From CAYTET01 sp964436975 (lineage in GTDB: Bacteria; Bacillota_I; Bacilli_A; Erysipelotrichales; Erysipelotrichaceae), in assembly GCA_964436975.1 (NCBI GenBank), contig CAYTET010000010.1, forward strand, positions 1 through 35,765: a DNA stretch of 35,765 nt, written 5' to 3'. The number at the start of each line of letters is the position of its first letter. The first letter of the stretch is position 1. Under the pieces are notes generated by a model that searched no databases, had not been told where the DNA came from, and saw only the letters and a list, made by a program, of their open reading frames with translations. Shown one piece after another: positions 8,162 to 16,620 of the stretch. The translations under genes and the position numbers were made by a program.

Positions 8162-9400
8162 TTACTTAACAGCCGCCGTGATACCATCAACAGCGGTATT
8201 CAGCAATGTCAATAAATCAGTGCCGTCAGGATTGCCATTGGCAAGAATGGTGCCCAGCGCAGCCGCCGGTGTCCAGTAGTTACCGCCGACACGCTGCACA
8301 ACCGCATATTCACTCTGCGCAGCTAATGCGGCAATGGCCGGATTGGCTTTAACAGAATCGGAAGCAGCAGCGGCGGTGTTGGAAGGACCATCGCCCTGAT
8401 CTTCAAAGCGGGCCGTCTGGCTTTCCTGGTTGGTCATATATTCGGCCAGCAGCATTGCCCAGCCCACATTGGCAGAATGGGGATTGACACCGATCAGCTT
8501 ATAACCGGCAAATGAACCCATCTGCGTGGCTTTTCCGGCCACATCATAGGTCGGCAGCTTGACGCAGGCATAGCCATCGCCTAAGGCTGCCTTGATGGCA
8601 ACAGAATCCCAGGTGCCGTCAACCAGAGCGACAACTTTGCCGTCAGTGGCGCCGGAAACCAGATTGGAAGTGGAATCAGCCTTGAAACCGCCGGTGGCTA
8701 CCAAGTCAAGAATAGCCTGGCAGACGCTGACGCCGGTGGCGTTATTCCAGTCACAGGAATTGGTCAGACCGTCTTCATTAATCTGCATGGTCAGACCGGC
8801 GCCGGCAAAGAAGCTGTAAACATACCAGCCGCCGTCAACCGCAAACTGCATGCCGACATATTTGCCGGCCGCGGCGGCCTTGGTTGCCATGGTATTCAGC
8901 GATTTGACATCATCAGCGGTAAAGAAGGTGCTGTCATAATACATAAAGTAACCATTGGAAGCTGACATCGGATAAGCATACAGGGTTCCGTCAATCGTCG
9001 CGGCAGCAATAGCGCCTGTCGAGTTGGCAGCCTTGATATCATCCGTATGCAGAACGACCGGCTGGATAGCGCCGCCCTTGACCAAAGCCTGCAGCTGGTC
9101 ATCGGCAAACGTGTAGACATCAGCAGCTGCTTCGGGGTCGTTTAAAACGGTGTCCTTGCAGGTGCTTTCGGATTCGATACCGACTGTGATGTTGAACTGC
9201 TGATCGGGATAAGCTGCTTTGAACTTCTCGATGATCGATTCAGTCACAGGGGCGTAGTTGTCGCCGACCCAGACCGTCAGCGCTACCGGCTCAGAGCTGA
9301 CAGCGGGCATGTTGGGATCGGTGGGCGTGTTGCTGCTGCCGCAGGCCACCAGACCCAGCGTCAGACAGAGCACCATGAGTAATGCTAATACTTTCTTCAT
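8162..9400 (-). CDS. ganS: Galacto-oligosaccharide-binding lipoprotein (MalE/GanS type)
   Basis: A 412-aa extracellular solute-binding lipoprotein. The signal peptide ends in the lipobox LVAC (Cys20) followed by a Gly/Ser/Thr/Pro linker. The mature part begins LTVWVGDNYAPVTESIIEKF, typical of carbohydrate-binding SBP family 1 proteins of the maltodextrin group, and has aromatic residues (Trp/Tyr) suited to stacking sugars. It should deliver galacto-oligosaccharides from the galactanase to the GanP/GanQ permeases. The ATG start carries GGAGG at short spacing and the gene begins 11 nt after the cytoplasmic GH53. Ligand identity is from operon context. Confidence 0.9.
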   Translation of the reverse strand: MKKVLALLMVLCLTLGLVACGSSNTPTDPNMPAVSSEPVALTVWVGDNYAPVTESIIEKFKAAYPDQQFNITVGIESESTCKDTVLNDPEAAADVYTFADDQLQALVKGGAIQPVVLHTDDIKAANSTGAIAAATIDGTLYAYPMSASNGYFMYYDSTFFTADDVKSLNTMATKAAAAGKYVGMQFAVDGGWYVYSFFAGAGLTMQINEDGLTNSCDWNNATGVSVCQAILDLVATGGFKADSTSNLVSGATDGKVVALVDGTWDSVAIKAALGDGYACVKLPTYDVAGKATQMGSFAGYKLIGVNPHSANVGWAMLLAEYMTNQESQTARFEDQGDGPSNTAAAASDSVKANPAIAALAAQSEYAVVQRVGGNYWTPAAALGTILANGNPDGTDLLTLLNTAVDGITAAVK

Positions 9401-9411
9401 AATTCCTCCTT

Positions 9412-10539
9412 CTATCTTAACCGCACATCGGCGGAAGATTCCTCTCTGAATTCTTTAAGTGCTGCTGTAGCGCAGCCCTGATAATCAAACAGACACTGAT
9501 TAGCCCACTCGTTGCCGGTGGTCTTATCGGTTTCGCCGCAGTAGACCAGTGCCTCTTGGCTGGCCCAGGTGGACCCGGCCAGCGGCAGCCATCCCGGCTC
9601 CCAGTACCACAGCCCCTGACATCTTCTGATGCCCCGGGCGGTCTGCAGCATGTCTTTGACAAACTGCTGCTGGCCCGGCCGGCTGACCGGCCAGGGCGGA
9701 ACAGTGCCGTCATAGAGACTGGCGCCGTCAGATATAACCAGTTTTTTGGTCTGGGTGCTGCAGGGTTTTACGGTAAACGGATAGGCGGTTTCAACGATCA
9801 TGGTGTCCTTGCCGTAGCGGTCAGCCATGTCATCCAGGTTAGCCGCCATTTTTTCCGGCCGGCCGTGCCAGTATGGGTAATAGGAGGCTCCGATGATATC
9901 GAAGCTGACACCATAGCCGGTAATGGCATCAAACCACTGCCGCCAGCGGGCGTTGTCACCGCTGGCTTCCAGATGCAAAACCAGTTTGGCCGCACTGCTG
10001 TTGCGGGCTGCTTGGCAGCCTGCCTGCAATAGCTGGGCCAGCCTTTCAAAACCGGCCGTCTTGTCAGCATCTTCAGACAACTGGCCATCCGGCCACAGCA
10101 TGCCGTTGGTGATTTCGTTGCCGATCTGGATATAATCCGGTGGCAGTCCGGCGGCATTCAGTTCAGCAATAACGTTAGCCGTGTATGCAGCCACATCATC
10201 GACCAGCTGCCGGTGGCTATGGCCCTGCCAGGCCTTGGGAATCATCTGCCGGCCCGGGTCACACCAGAAATCGCTGTAATGGATATCGAGCATAAAGGCC
10301 ATCTGACAGTCTTGGGCCCGCCGGGCCAGCCTTTTAACAGCCGCCAGGTCACTGCCGCCGGCGCCGTAAGTGCGACCGGAAGCATCATAGGGATCAGCCC
10401 ACAGCCGCAGCCGGGCGCCATTTATACCGTTAGCCTTTAGGATTGCCAATAGATCTGCCGGCCGGCCATCCTGCCGGAAAACGCCGCCCAGTTTTTCGGT
10501 CTCTTCCAGAGACGAGAAATCCATGCCTTTGATAAACAT
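9412..10539 (-). CDS. Second GH53 galactanase, without signal peptide (cytoplasmic)
   Basis: A 375-aa GH53 enzyme consisting of the catalytic barrel only. From the ATG at 10539 the acid/base glutamate in YIQIGNE is E142 and the nucleophile in MIVETAYPF is E250. The family blocks RLWADPYD, DIHYSDFWCDP, ASYYPYWHG and GLWYWEPGW are all present. There is no signal peptide, transmembrane segment or accessory domain, unlike the secreted paralog at 3813, so it should act inside the cell on imported galacto-oligosaccharides. The ATG at 10539 was chosen because it follows the upstream stop by one base (TGAGATG) and has a GGGA 8 nt ahead. A TTG at 10566 would extend it by nine residues but lies inside the upstream gene. 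No GH42 beta-galactosidase is in view to finish the job. Confidence 0.88.
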   Translation of the reverse strand: MFIKGMDFSSLEETEKLGGVFRQDGRPADLLAILKANGINGARLRLWADPYDASGRTYGAGGSDLAAVKRLARRAQDCQMAFMLDIHYSDFWCDPGRQMIPKAWQGHSHRQLVDDVAAYTANVIAELNAAGLPPDYIQIGNEITNGMLWPDGQLSEDADKTAGFERLAQLLQAGCQAARNSSAAKLVLHLEASGDNARWRQWFDAITGYGVSFDIIGASYYPYWHGRPEKMAANLDDMADRYGKDTMIVETAYPFTVKPCSTQTKKLVISDGASLYDGTVPPWPVSRPGQQQFVKDMLQTARGIRRCQGLWYWEPGWLPLAGSTWASQEALVYCGETDKTTGNEWANQCLFDYQGCATAALKEFREESSADVRLR

Positions 10540-10540
10540 C

Positions 10541-10762
10541 TCAGCTGTCCCACTCTTTGATATCAAACCGCTTCAGCATATCGCGGTAGCGGAAGCGGGC
10601 CATCTGGTTTTTAGCCAGCACGTCAGCTTCTGTTCCGACATAGCAGCAGCGCAGACAGTAGTATTCATCTTTATCCTTGTCATAGAATAAATCGATATCG
10701 ATGTCGCGCATAAAGCACGACGGGCAGCGGTAATTCAGTCGGCCTTTGCCAGCTTGAGCCAT
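10541..10762 (-). CDS. Small four-cysteine zinc-ribbon protein
   Basis: A 73-aa protein with CPSC (C13, C16) and CLRC (C36, C39; a further C40) separated by an acidic stretch, the spacing of a rubredoxin/zinc-ribbon knuckle pair. The C-terminal 25 residues are basic and helical-looking. The ATG is supported and its first 28 nt overlap the end of the upstream gene, while its TGA is one base from the next ATG, so it is embedded and coupled within the galactan operon. I do not recognise the family. Such ribbons bind nucleic acid or act as partner subunits; which applies here is unknown. It is unusual inside a sugar-use operon. Confidence 0.7.
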   Translation of the reverse strand: MAQAGKGRLNYRCPSCFMRDIDIDLFYDKDKDEYYCLRCCYVGTEADVLAKNQMARFRYRDMLKRFDIKEWDS

Positions 10763-11824
10763 GTGCGCAGACCCTCCTTTACTCCAACCGTCTTTTTCAT
10801 GGACAGGCTGTACATCGGTGAAAAGGCATAGCCCTCCCGGATAATGCCGGTCGCCGTTTTTTCAGCCTGCAGACTAACTTCCGTTTTGACGGGCGGTATG
10901 ACAGCCCGGGCTGATACAGCCCCGGCTAATTCTTCACTCCGGCATTTATAGGCATACCTGATCTGCCGGCAGTCCGTGGCTGATTCAACAGTCAGGGTAA
11001 TGCTGCTCAAATCTTCCGGATATTCGGTAGTGCCGTAACAGCCGGTCATATACTCCTCAATTTCCAGGCGGGCTTCAGGATCACTCAGGGCGATAACATT
11101 GCGGTTAGCTTCAATAGTACCGCTGCCCTGTTTGAAGCAGAAGACAGACTGGATAGTTGCCTTCAGGCCGGCTAATTCGATTTCAACCGGATCCAGCGTC
11201 AGAATCCGGGTATCGCCCTGCTGTGAAAAGTGTGCTTTGGTGCGGCACAGGCAGAGATCGGTTTTTTGTCCCTGATAGGATATCCGGCAGCTTTTAATCG
11301 TGCCTTCACCGGCATAATGGGTAAAATAGCCGGCCCGGTAGTTGGCCTGAATAAGGAAAGGATAGGACGCATCCTGGATATGGCAGGTGCCCAGACCGAC
11401 CGGCCATTCCAATTTGGCGGCATACGGCCGCAGGTCGATGATGGCGCCGGACTGGTTGATATCCAAAGCACAGCGCATATACGGATCGCAGTACCAGAAG
11501 ACCTGCTTGCCGCTGCCGTACAGAATATCCCGCCACAGCGCACATTCCGGCTGCTGGTAAGTTTTGATCCGGCGGAAATGATCCGCAAACTCGCTCATCG
11601 TCATATCAATGAGCTGGCCCTGCTGCTTGAGCTTGGCATAATAAGCCATGCCGTCACGGTAGCTTTTAACCAGCAATTCATACGGCGCTTCCCAGCGGCC
11701 CATTTTATTCATCCAGCCGGGTCCGACAAACATCATATTGTAGCTGTAGCCGTCATTGTAGCGGGCCAGATGATGATACTGGTCAATCAGATTGTAGAGA
11801 TAGGGATACTGGCCGTCCTGATAA
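10735..11824 (-). CDS. Large enzyme-like protein of the galactan operon, C-terminal part (5' side lost in assembly gap)
   Basis: This is the 3' portion of one gene whose 5' portion is 11835-12578; an assembly gap of N lies between. The frame is open from the gap (reading YQDGQYPYLYNLIDQ...) to the stop at 10735, giving about 363 codons, so the ATG at 11736 is internal. After an alpha-helical first third, residues from roughly CALDINQSGAIIDLRPYAAK onward look like a beta-rich accessory domain (alternating short strands, many Thr/Ile/Val), as found after the barrel of large glycosidases. The end overlaps the zinc-ribbon gene by 28 nt. No confident family match can be made. Confidence 0.7.
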
Positions 11825-11834
11825 NNNNNNNNNN
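11825..11834. other. Assembly gap (10 N)
   Basis: Ten N bases interrupt a single open reading frame. With ten bases the two halves are out of frame. The continuous protein needs a gap of 2 modulo 3 bases, so the N run is a placeholder rather than a measured length. Confidence 0.95.
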
Positions 11835-12578
11835 TATCATGCCGCGCAGAACGTTCTGCGGATGAGTTCCGAAGTTGGATCCGTTGCCGTCGAAGCAGGC
11901 AATCAGATCACGGGACAGATGCGGAATCGCAACGATGCCGCTGTCTTCGCTTTCATCGGCTGCCGGGGCATGGGTGTTGGCCTTTGACGGGATCCAGGGA
12001 TTCCAGGGACCGCCATCCATAAACGTATACCAGGAGTTATTGCAGGTATGGTAAGCCTTGGGTCCTTCTTCAAAGCAGGTAGCCACGGCACATTTGACCA
12101 TCGGATACTTCTTTTTGATGATGGCAATCAGATCGGCGTCCATATAATACGAGCCGGTTGAAAGCGGATAGAAGCCGAAGACCTGGTAAAAACGCTCAAA
12201 GACATCCGTCACGATGGCTTCCTTGTCCTGATGGGAAAACATCCAGATGCAGAAATCCTTGGTGTGATACTTTTCCTCAAACTGCCGGCACGGCAGACCC
12301 AGCAGCGTCAGGGCGATCTCATCGCCATACTGCTGGTGGTGCTGTCTGGCCAGGTCAATGGCTTCATCGCAGAACAGCGATGAATAGGTCATCTCAATAG
12401 TGGTGCGGATGCCGTTTTCATGGGCAATCTGCTGCTGCAATTTAAAGATATCCAGCGATTCGGTATAAACAGCCCCCGCCGCCAGTTGGCCACTAGCAGC
12501 CGAAGAACCGACAGTAGCCGAATATTCCGGAACCATTTCCGGCCGATGGACAACATTCAGAATCAGTTCATCACTCAT
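11835..12578 (-). CDS. Large enzyme-like protein of the galactan operon, N-terminal part (possible NodB/GH57-like barrel)
   Basis: The first 248 residues of a protein continued at 10735-11824 (at least 610 aa in all). There is no signal peptide. The pattern GIRTTIEMTYSSLF...GDEIALTLLG, a WMFSHQ stretch, VFGFYPLSTGSYYMDADLI and GGPWNPWIPSKANTHAPA resembles the strand-by-strand layout of NodB-type deacetylase/GH57-like barrels. In that superfamily His/Asp/Glu at strand ends bind metal or act in catalysis. This fold call is tentative and no substrate can be assigned from sequence. The ATG is preceded by a GGGGGG site and starts 14 nt after the LacI stop, as second gene of the galactan operon, so a role in intracellular galactan or pectin-glycan processing is plausible. 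Confidence 0.65.
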
Positions 12579-12592
12579 AGCGGCCCCCCTGC

Positions 12593-13588
12593 TTAGCTTC
12601 TGACATCTATGCGGTAATCAATGAAGGTTTTTGACGGCACCGGCCGTCCTTCAATAAGATTGATAAGCTCAGCTCCGGATACGGCGCCGAATTGCTTGGG
12701 ATCAATATCAATGACGGCCTCAATCGGCTGCCGGACGCTGAGCAGGCGGCTGTTGTAGAACGACGCCAGCCGGATGGCCGGCAGCGGCTGACAGTCCTGC
12801 AGTTCCGTCATTACCTTGTCGGCAATGAAGTCATCACCGCAGACTATAGCCTGGGCCTGCTGGCTGATGATCTGCCGGACGGCCTGGCTTATGGCCGTTC
12901 CGGTCAGCCTGTCGCCATAGACAAGCTGCTCGTCGACGGTAAGGCCGTGGCTCTGCAGCGACTGGCAGTAGCCTGTATAGCGGTCACGGTTGACCACATA
13001 CTGGAAGCTGCCGCATATCATAGCGGCCCGCTTTACGCCCCGGTCCAGAAGGATATCGGTCAAAGCCTTACAGGCGGTAACATTATCGGTATCAACCTGG
13101 ACGACCTTGGCGTCGCTGCTTGAACCAGCCAGCACAAAGGGCACCCCCATTGACTGCAGATATTCGGCGGCCGGGTCCATGATATGCGACCTTGTCAGCA
13201 ATACGCCGTCGACTTTCTTATTGGTAACGATGCGCTTGAGCATCGAGATATCATTTTGACTGACGGAAGTAACCAGAACATCATAATTATGCTCAACGGC
13301 TGTTTCGCATATGCCCATTAAGCAGCCCTGGAAAAAGGGAACCTCATTATTCAGGGCATCTGCCGGAATGATGACCCCCAGATTGTTCGTCTTGCTGCGG
13401 GCCAGGGATGCGGCGATGCTGTTGGGCTGGTAGTCGTGTTTCTGCACATAAGATAAAACACGGGCGCGGGTTTCAGCACTGATTCGGCCGTTGCCGGAGA
13501 TAGCCCGGGAGACTGTTGACTTGGATAGATTGAGAGCTTCGGCAACATCTTCTAGGATCTTGACGCTGTGCTCCTTCGGCTGGGTCAA
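12593..13588 (-). CDS. LacI-family repressor of the galactan operon
   Basis: A 331-aa LacI/GalR-type regulator. The N-terminal helix-turn-helix reads KILEDVAEALNLSKSTVSRAI (about 10-30) with the hinge helix near 55-65 (NSIAASLARSK). The remainder is the periplasmic-binding-protein-like sensor, starting NLGVIIPADALNNEVPFFQG. It uses a TTG start: there is no usable ATG, GGAGG sits 8 nt upstream, and the TTG gives the family's normal N-terminal length. It is the first gene of the operon it probably controls. A near-perfect inverted repeat (13612-13633) overlaps the transcription start of the promoter ahead of it, which fits autorepression relieved by a galactan-derived sugar. It is analogous in role to GanR of Bacillus; inducer identity is inferred. 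Confidence 0.88.
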   Translation of the reverse strand: MTQPKEHSVKILEDVAEALNLSKSTVSRAISGNGRISAETRARVLSYVQKHDYQPNSIAASLARSKTNNLGVIIPADALNNEVPFFQGCLMGICETAVEHNYDVLVTSVSQNDISMLKRIVTNKKVDGVLLTRSHIMDPAAEYLQSMGVPFVLAGSSSDAKVVQVDTDNVTACKALTDILLDRGVKRAAMICGSFQYVVNRDRYTGYCQSLQSHGLTVDEQLVYGDRLTGTAISQAVRQIISQQAQAIVCGDDFIADKVMTELQDCQPLPAIRLASFYNSRLLSVRQPIEAVIDIDPKQFGAVSGAELINLIEGRPVPSKTFIDYRIDVRS

Positions 13589-13596
13589 AGCAAGTT

Positions 13597-13601
13597 CCTC
13601 C
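13597..13601 (-). promoter_or_regulatory. Ribosome binding site deciding a TTG start
   Basis: GGAGG on the minus strand, 8 nt before the TTG at 13588. It supports TTG as the LacI start. Confidence 0.7.
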
Positions 13602-13611
13602 GTTCAGATTA

Positions 13612-13633
13612 TTTGTGCAACCGCTTGCGCAAA
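13612..13633 (-). promoter_or_regulatory. LacI-type operator in front of the galactan operon
   Basis: Inverted repeat TTTGTGCAA (13612-13620), CCGC spacer, TTGCGCAAA (13625-13633): 9-bp arms with a single mismatch around a CG-containing centre, the architecture of LacI/GalR sites. It lies directly downstream of the -10 box, where repressor binding would block initiation. Confidence 0.75.
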
Positions 13634-13636
13634 TAC

Positions 13637-13666
13637 ATACTATCACGCCTTTCGGCCTTTCGTCAA
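13637..13666 (-). promoter_or_regulatory. Sigma-A-type promoter of the galactan operon
   Basis: On the minus strand a -35 TTGACG (13666-13661) and a -10 TAGTAT (13642-13637) are separated by 18 nt. Transcription would start about 7 nt further, inside the operator. Confidence 0.65.
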
Positions 13667-13673
13667 CAAAAAT

Positions 13674-13687
13674 TATAAGCGCTTTCA
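13674..13687 (-). promoter_or_regulatory. cre-like site (candidate CcpA binding)
   Basis: TGAAAGCGCTTATA on the minus strand fits the cre consensus (TGNAANCGNTNNCA) at all but the penultimate position. It lies just upstream of the -35, suggesting carbon catabolite control of galactan use. It could instead be a second LacI-family site. Confidence 0.5.
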
Positions 13688-13727
13688 TAAAATTCTTTTT
13701 ATGGCCGGTATCTGCCTGACCATATAA

Positions 13728-13750
13728 AAGGAGCCTGGTCCAGACTCCTT
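13728..13750 (-). terminator. Terminator of the ABC exporter operon
   Basis: AAGGAG (13728-13733) pairs with CTCCTT (13745-13750) and the stem continues inward through a G-U pair. On the minus strand it is followed by TTTATA, downstream of the permease stop at 13799. Confidence 0.6.
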
Positions 13751-13798
13751 GGGATAGTAGTTGTTTCTTTTTCCAGCCGCCGGGCGGCCCGGGCCTCT

Positions 13799-15718
13799 TT
13801 AAAGCGGCAGATCCTTCTTGTCAAACTTGGCAATGCCGATAGCATACAATAGCAGCCCACCGCCGAACAGAATGGCCAGCTTCCAGATGTAGGCTGTTGT
13901 GCCGTTCAGGATGGAAGTTGTATCAAATAGAGTAATCAGGGAAACATAGTTGAAGCAGTTCATGGCCTCGATCCGAACCGCGGAAGGAACAACCTCCGAT
14001 CCGAACAAACCCATGATGGTGCAGACAAACGAGAACATCGTAATGCCCCCGCCAAAGCCAATGGCATTCTTGCTGCGGTCAAACCAGGCTGAACTGCAGT
14101 AGCAGATTCCGCTGATGGCAACTATGGTGCATAAAGACCCGACGTTGAACAGAATCATATTCTTGTAAGATATATCAAATTCCGATTCCGTCAGTGAAAC
14201 AAGATAGGTGCAGAGCAGTGTCGTTGCCGTTGTGCACAGATACATGCAGACCAGCGATACCAGCAGGAAAGCCATCTGGGTCAGGGCTACCTTTTTACGC
14301 TTGATCGGTGTCGACAGGACAAAAGCCAGGGAACCGGAATCAACCTGACCGGCCAATAGATTGTTGGAAGTCATAATGACATAGACCATCGGCAGCAGCA
14401 GTCCGGCAATGCGGAACGCGATAGAGCCGACAACCAAACCGTAAACATCCATGTCGCCCAGTTCCGTCAGGGCATCCGTGACATCGGGATCAAGCTGCTC
14501 AGACAGTTTCTCTGAGACATCCGCTTTGGCATCATCCGGCAGAATGCCGGAATCGACTTCATAAACGTAACTGCCGATAGCCGCTACGGCAATCTTTTTG
14601 GCTGTAGCCGCATCGTCGGCGCTGTGGTCCTTGATTGCCTCATTATAAATCTTGGCCGTGATATAGTTTTCCGCCCATTTCTGCAGCTGGCCAGTGCTTA
14701 CATCCTGACCCTGCTTATAAGCCGCAATGACATCAGATGACATCTGCTTGAATTCACCAGCCAGAACAGCATCATTTTCTTCATCCATGGCCGTGTCATA
14801 GACTTCCGCGGTGATGCTGTCGATGATCTCATCATCAGCTGTATCAATCAGTTCCTGCTTTTTAGAGGCCAGCTTCTTTTTGGCCGTGTCCAGGTTCTTG
14901 CGGCCGGTCTCAATCTTTTCTTCAGCGGCTTCCAGTTTCGCCGCGGCGCTGGCCAGCCCCTGGTCAATCTGGGCAATGCCGCTGTTGACGGCATTAAGGG
15001 TGGCCTGGGTTTCGGCAAGTTTGGCCTGATAGGCCGCTACACCCTGCTCAACTGCACTTTTCTGGGCTGTCAGAATGGCCAGCTGCTGATCATAGTCGGC
15101 CTTGTCGGCCGCACTGGCACTGTCATAGACAGCCTGGATAGCCGCAATATTGGTATTGAGAACATTCAGGTTGGCCTGCTGCTCGGTCAGTCCGGCATTG
15201 ATTGTATCGATGCCCTGCAGAAGCTGCTGGCTGGAAGTGACAAGACCGGCCCTTTTGGTCTTCAGTTCGGCCGCCTGCTGCTCATAACTTTTCTGACCGG
15301 CCGCCAGCTCTTTTTCAGCCGCCGCCAGTTCATCTGATTTTTCATTTATCTGTTTCTGTCCATCCGCCAGCGCCGTGATGGCATCTTTAAAATCAGTGCT
15401 GAAGTCATCATATTCACTTTCTGCAGCCGTGCCGGCGACCGCTTTGTCAACTATCGCTGTCAGTTCGGTATAGTTGTCCAAAGACTCCGTATACACGTCA
15501 TAAGCGCCCTGATAGCCACCGATGGCCTGGCTTTGGATTTCGGCCTTGTCATCCGCATCGGTAAAGACATTCTTAAGTGATGAGCGCAGTTCATTCACAT
15601 CCAAAGTGCCCAGAATGAAAATCAGCAAGGCAAAAATCAGACAACTGGCCAGAGTAACCATCAGCCAGGAGACCCAGTTGGCCTTGACCGATTGCTTGAA
15701 TAAGGGAAGACTGATCAT
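13799..15718 (-). CDS. ABC-2 type exporter permease with extracytoplasmic coiled coil
   Basis: A 639-aa membrane subunit of an ABC exporter. One membrane span near the N-terminus (about 20-40) is followed by a large Ala/Gln/Lys/Glu-rich coiled-coil region (about 110-310, repeated AAEKELAAGQK / AKLAETQATL-type heptads), then five or more spans in the last 220 residues. This layout recalls YhgE/Pip-like and ABC-2 permeases with a long outer domain. The start was set at the ATG at 15718: AAAGGAG lies 8 nt upstream and the ATG overlaps the ATPase stop (ATGA). A GTG at 15727 would add three residues. It is the only permease in the operon and must serve both upstream ATPases. Substrate unknown; peptide, lipid or drug export are possible. 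Confidence 0.8.
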   Translation of the reverse strand: MISLPLFKQSVKANWVSWLMVTLASCLIFALLIFILGTLDVNELRSSLKNVFTDADDKAEIQSQAIGGYQGAYDVYTESLDNYTELTAIVDKAVAGTAAESEYDDFSTDFKDAITALADGQKQINEKSDELAAAEKELAAGQKSYEQQAAELKTKRAGLVTSSQQLLQGIDTINAGLTEQQANLNVLNTNIAAIQAVYDSASAADKADYDQQLAILTAQKSAVEQGVAAYQAKLAETQATLNAVNSGIAQIDQGLASAAAKLEAAEEKIETGRKNLDTAKKKLASKKQELIDTADDEIIDSITAEVYDTAMDEENDAVLAGEFKQMSSDVIAAYKQGQDVSTGQLQKWAENYITAKIYNEAIKDHSADDAATAKKIAVAAIGSYVYEVDSGILPDDAKADVSEKLSEQLDPDVTDALTELGDMDVYGLVVGSIAFRIAGLLLPMVYVIMTSNNLLAGQVDSGSLAFVLSTPIKRKKVALTQMAFLLVSLVCMYLCTTATTLLCTYLVSLTESEFDISYKNMILFNVGSLCTIVAISGICYCSSAWFDRSKNAIGFGGGITMFSFVCTIMGLFGSEVVPSAVRIEAMNCFNYVSLITLFDTTSILNGTTAYIWKLAILFGGGLLLYAIGIAKFDKKDLPL

Positions 15719-16620
15719 TTTTCGCACTCCTTTGTCGTTTTCAGACGATCTTTGAAGACTTTTTCCAAATCGTATTTAATCTCCGTCATGTATGCCAATT
15801 GATAGCCGGTCAGTTCTTTCAGCAGCTGGCTGGTCTGGTCATCCTGAATCCGGACGGTCAGCTGGCTGTATTCCGGCTGGCGGCGGATTATCACATAGCC
15901 GGCCTGTTCAAACCGCTGGTAATCAGCCGGTGTTTTAAAGGACAGTTTGTAATCCTTTTCTTTCCGCTGCCGGATGGGCTCCAGTTCAACAACATCAACC
16001 AGCCGGCCGTCAACAATCAGGGCGACTTTATCCGCCTGCTGCTGCAGTTCCTCAAACAGCTGGCTGCTCATCATAATTGTTTTGCCCGCTTTCTTCTGTT
16101 CGCTGATAATATCGGTAAATACCATCCGCATCAGCGGGTCCAGACCGGTCGTCGGCTCATCCAGTATCAGAATGGCCGGATCATTCATCAGGGCAATGAC
16201 GACCGCCAGCTTCTGCTTCATTCCTTTGCTCATGCGCCGCGGGTTGGCCCTGATGTCCAGCTGCAGCCGGCGGATCAGTTCATTGGCAAACGACATGTCC
16301 TTCAGCCCCAATAGCTCGGCCTGTGACTGGACAACCGCCTGGCCGCTGGCCAGATCGGGAAACGCAATTTCTCCCGGCACATATCCAATCAGCTTTTTAG
16401 CCTGCGGAGCCTGCCGGTAGGCATCCAGCCCGCGCACCAGAATCGTGCCGCTGTCCGGTTTGGAAAAGCCCATGATATGACGGATTGTGGTTGTCTTGCC
16501 GCTGCCGTTAGTGCCGACATAGCCCAGCATTTCTCCTTTGCCCAGGGCAAAGGAAACATCAAAGATGCCCCGGCCGCTGCCATAGTCCTTTGTCACATGC
16601 TCCAGTTCAATGTCGTTCAT
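15715..16620 (-). CDS. ABC exporter ATPase lacking the H-loop histidine
   Basis: A 301-aa ABC-2-type ATPase. Walker A GTNGSGKTT is at 36-44, the signature is the variant MSKGM (130-134), and Walker B ILILDEP has D154/E155. At the H-loop, where the sister ATPase (16621-17541) has SSH187, this protein has SSQ (Q187), so a residue normally important for hydrolysis is replaced. It starts directly after the upstream TAA (TAAATG) and overlaps the permease by ATGA. With the sister it probably forms an asymmetric nucleotide-binding pair in which one site hydrolyses poorly. That is known for other heterodimeric ABC exporters and is inferred here from the residue. Confidence 0.82.
   Translation of the reverse strand: MNDIELEHVTKDYGSGRGIFDVSFALGKGEMLGYVGTNGSGKTTTIRHIMGFSKPDSGTILVRGLDAYRQAPQAKKLIGYVPGEIAFPDLASGQAVVQSQAELLGLKDMSFANELIRRLQLDIRANPRRMSKGMKQKLAVVIALMNDPAILILDEPTTGLDPLMRMVFTDIISEQKKAGKTIMMSSQLFEELQQQADKVALIVDGRLVDVVELEPIRQRKEKDYKLSFKTPADYQRFEQAGYVIIRRQPEYSQLTVRIQDDQTSQLLKELTGYQLAYMTEIKYDLEKVFKDRLKTTKECEK

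Noticed and set aside
10540..10566. TTG at 10566 as the start of the cytoplasmic GH53
   Set aside because: It lies inside the upstream gene and adds nine residues unlike the family. The ATG at 10539 directly follows the upstream stop and matches the barrel's first strand.
11230..11865. Plus-strand ORF crossing the N gap
   Set aside because: It is antisense to the continuous reading frame of the large galactan-operon protein and includes the N bases. No supporting motif.
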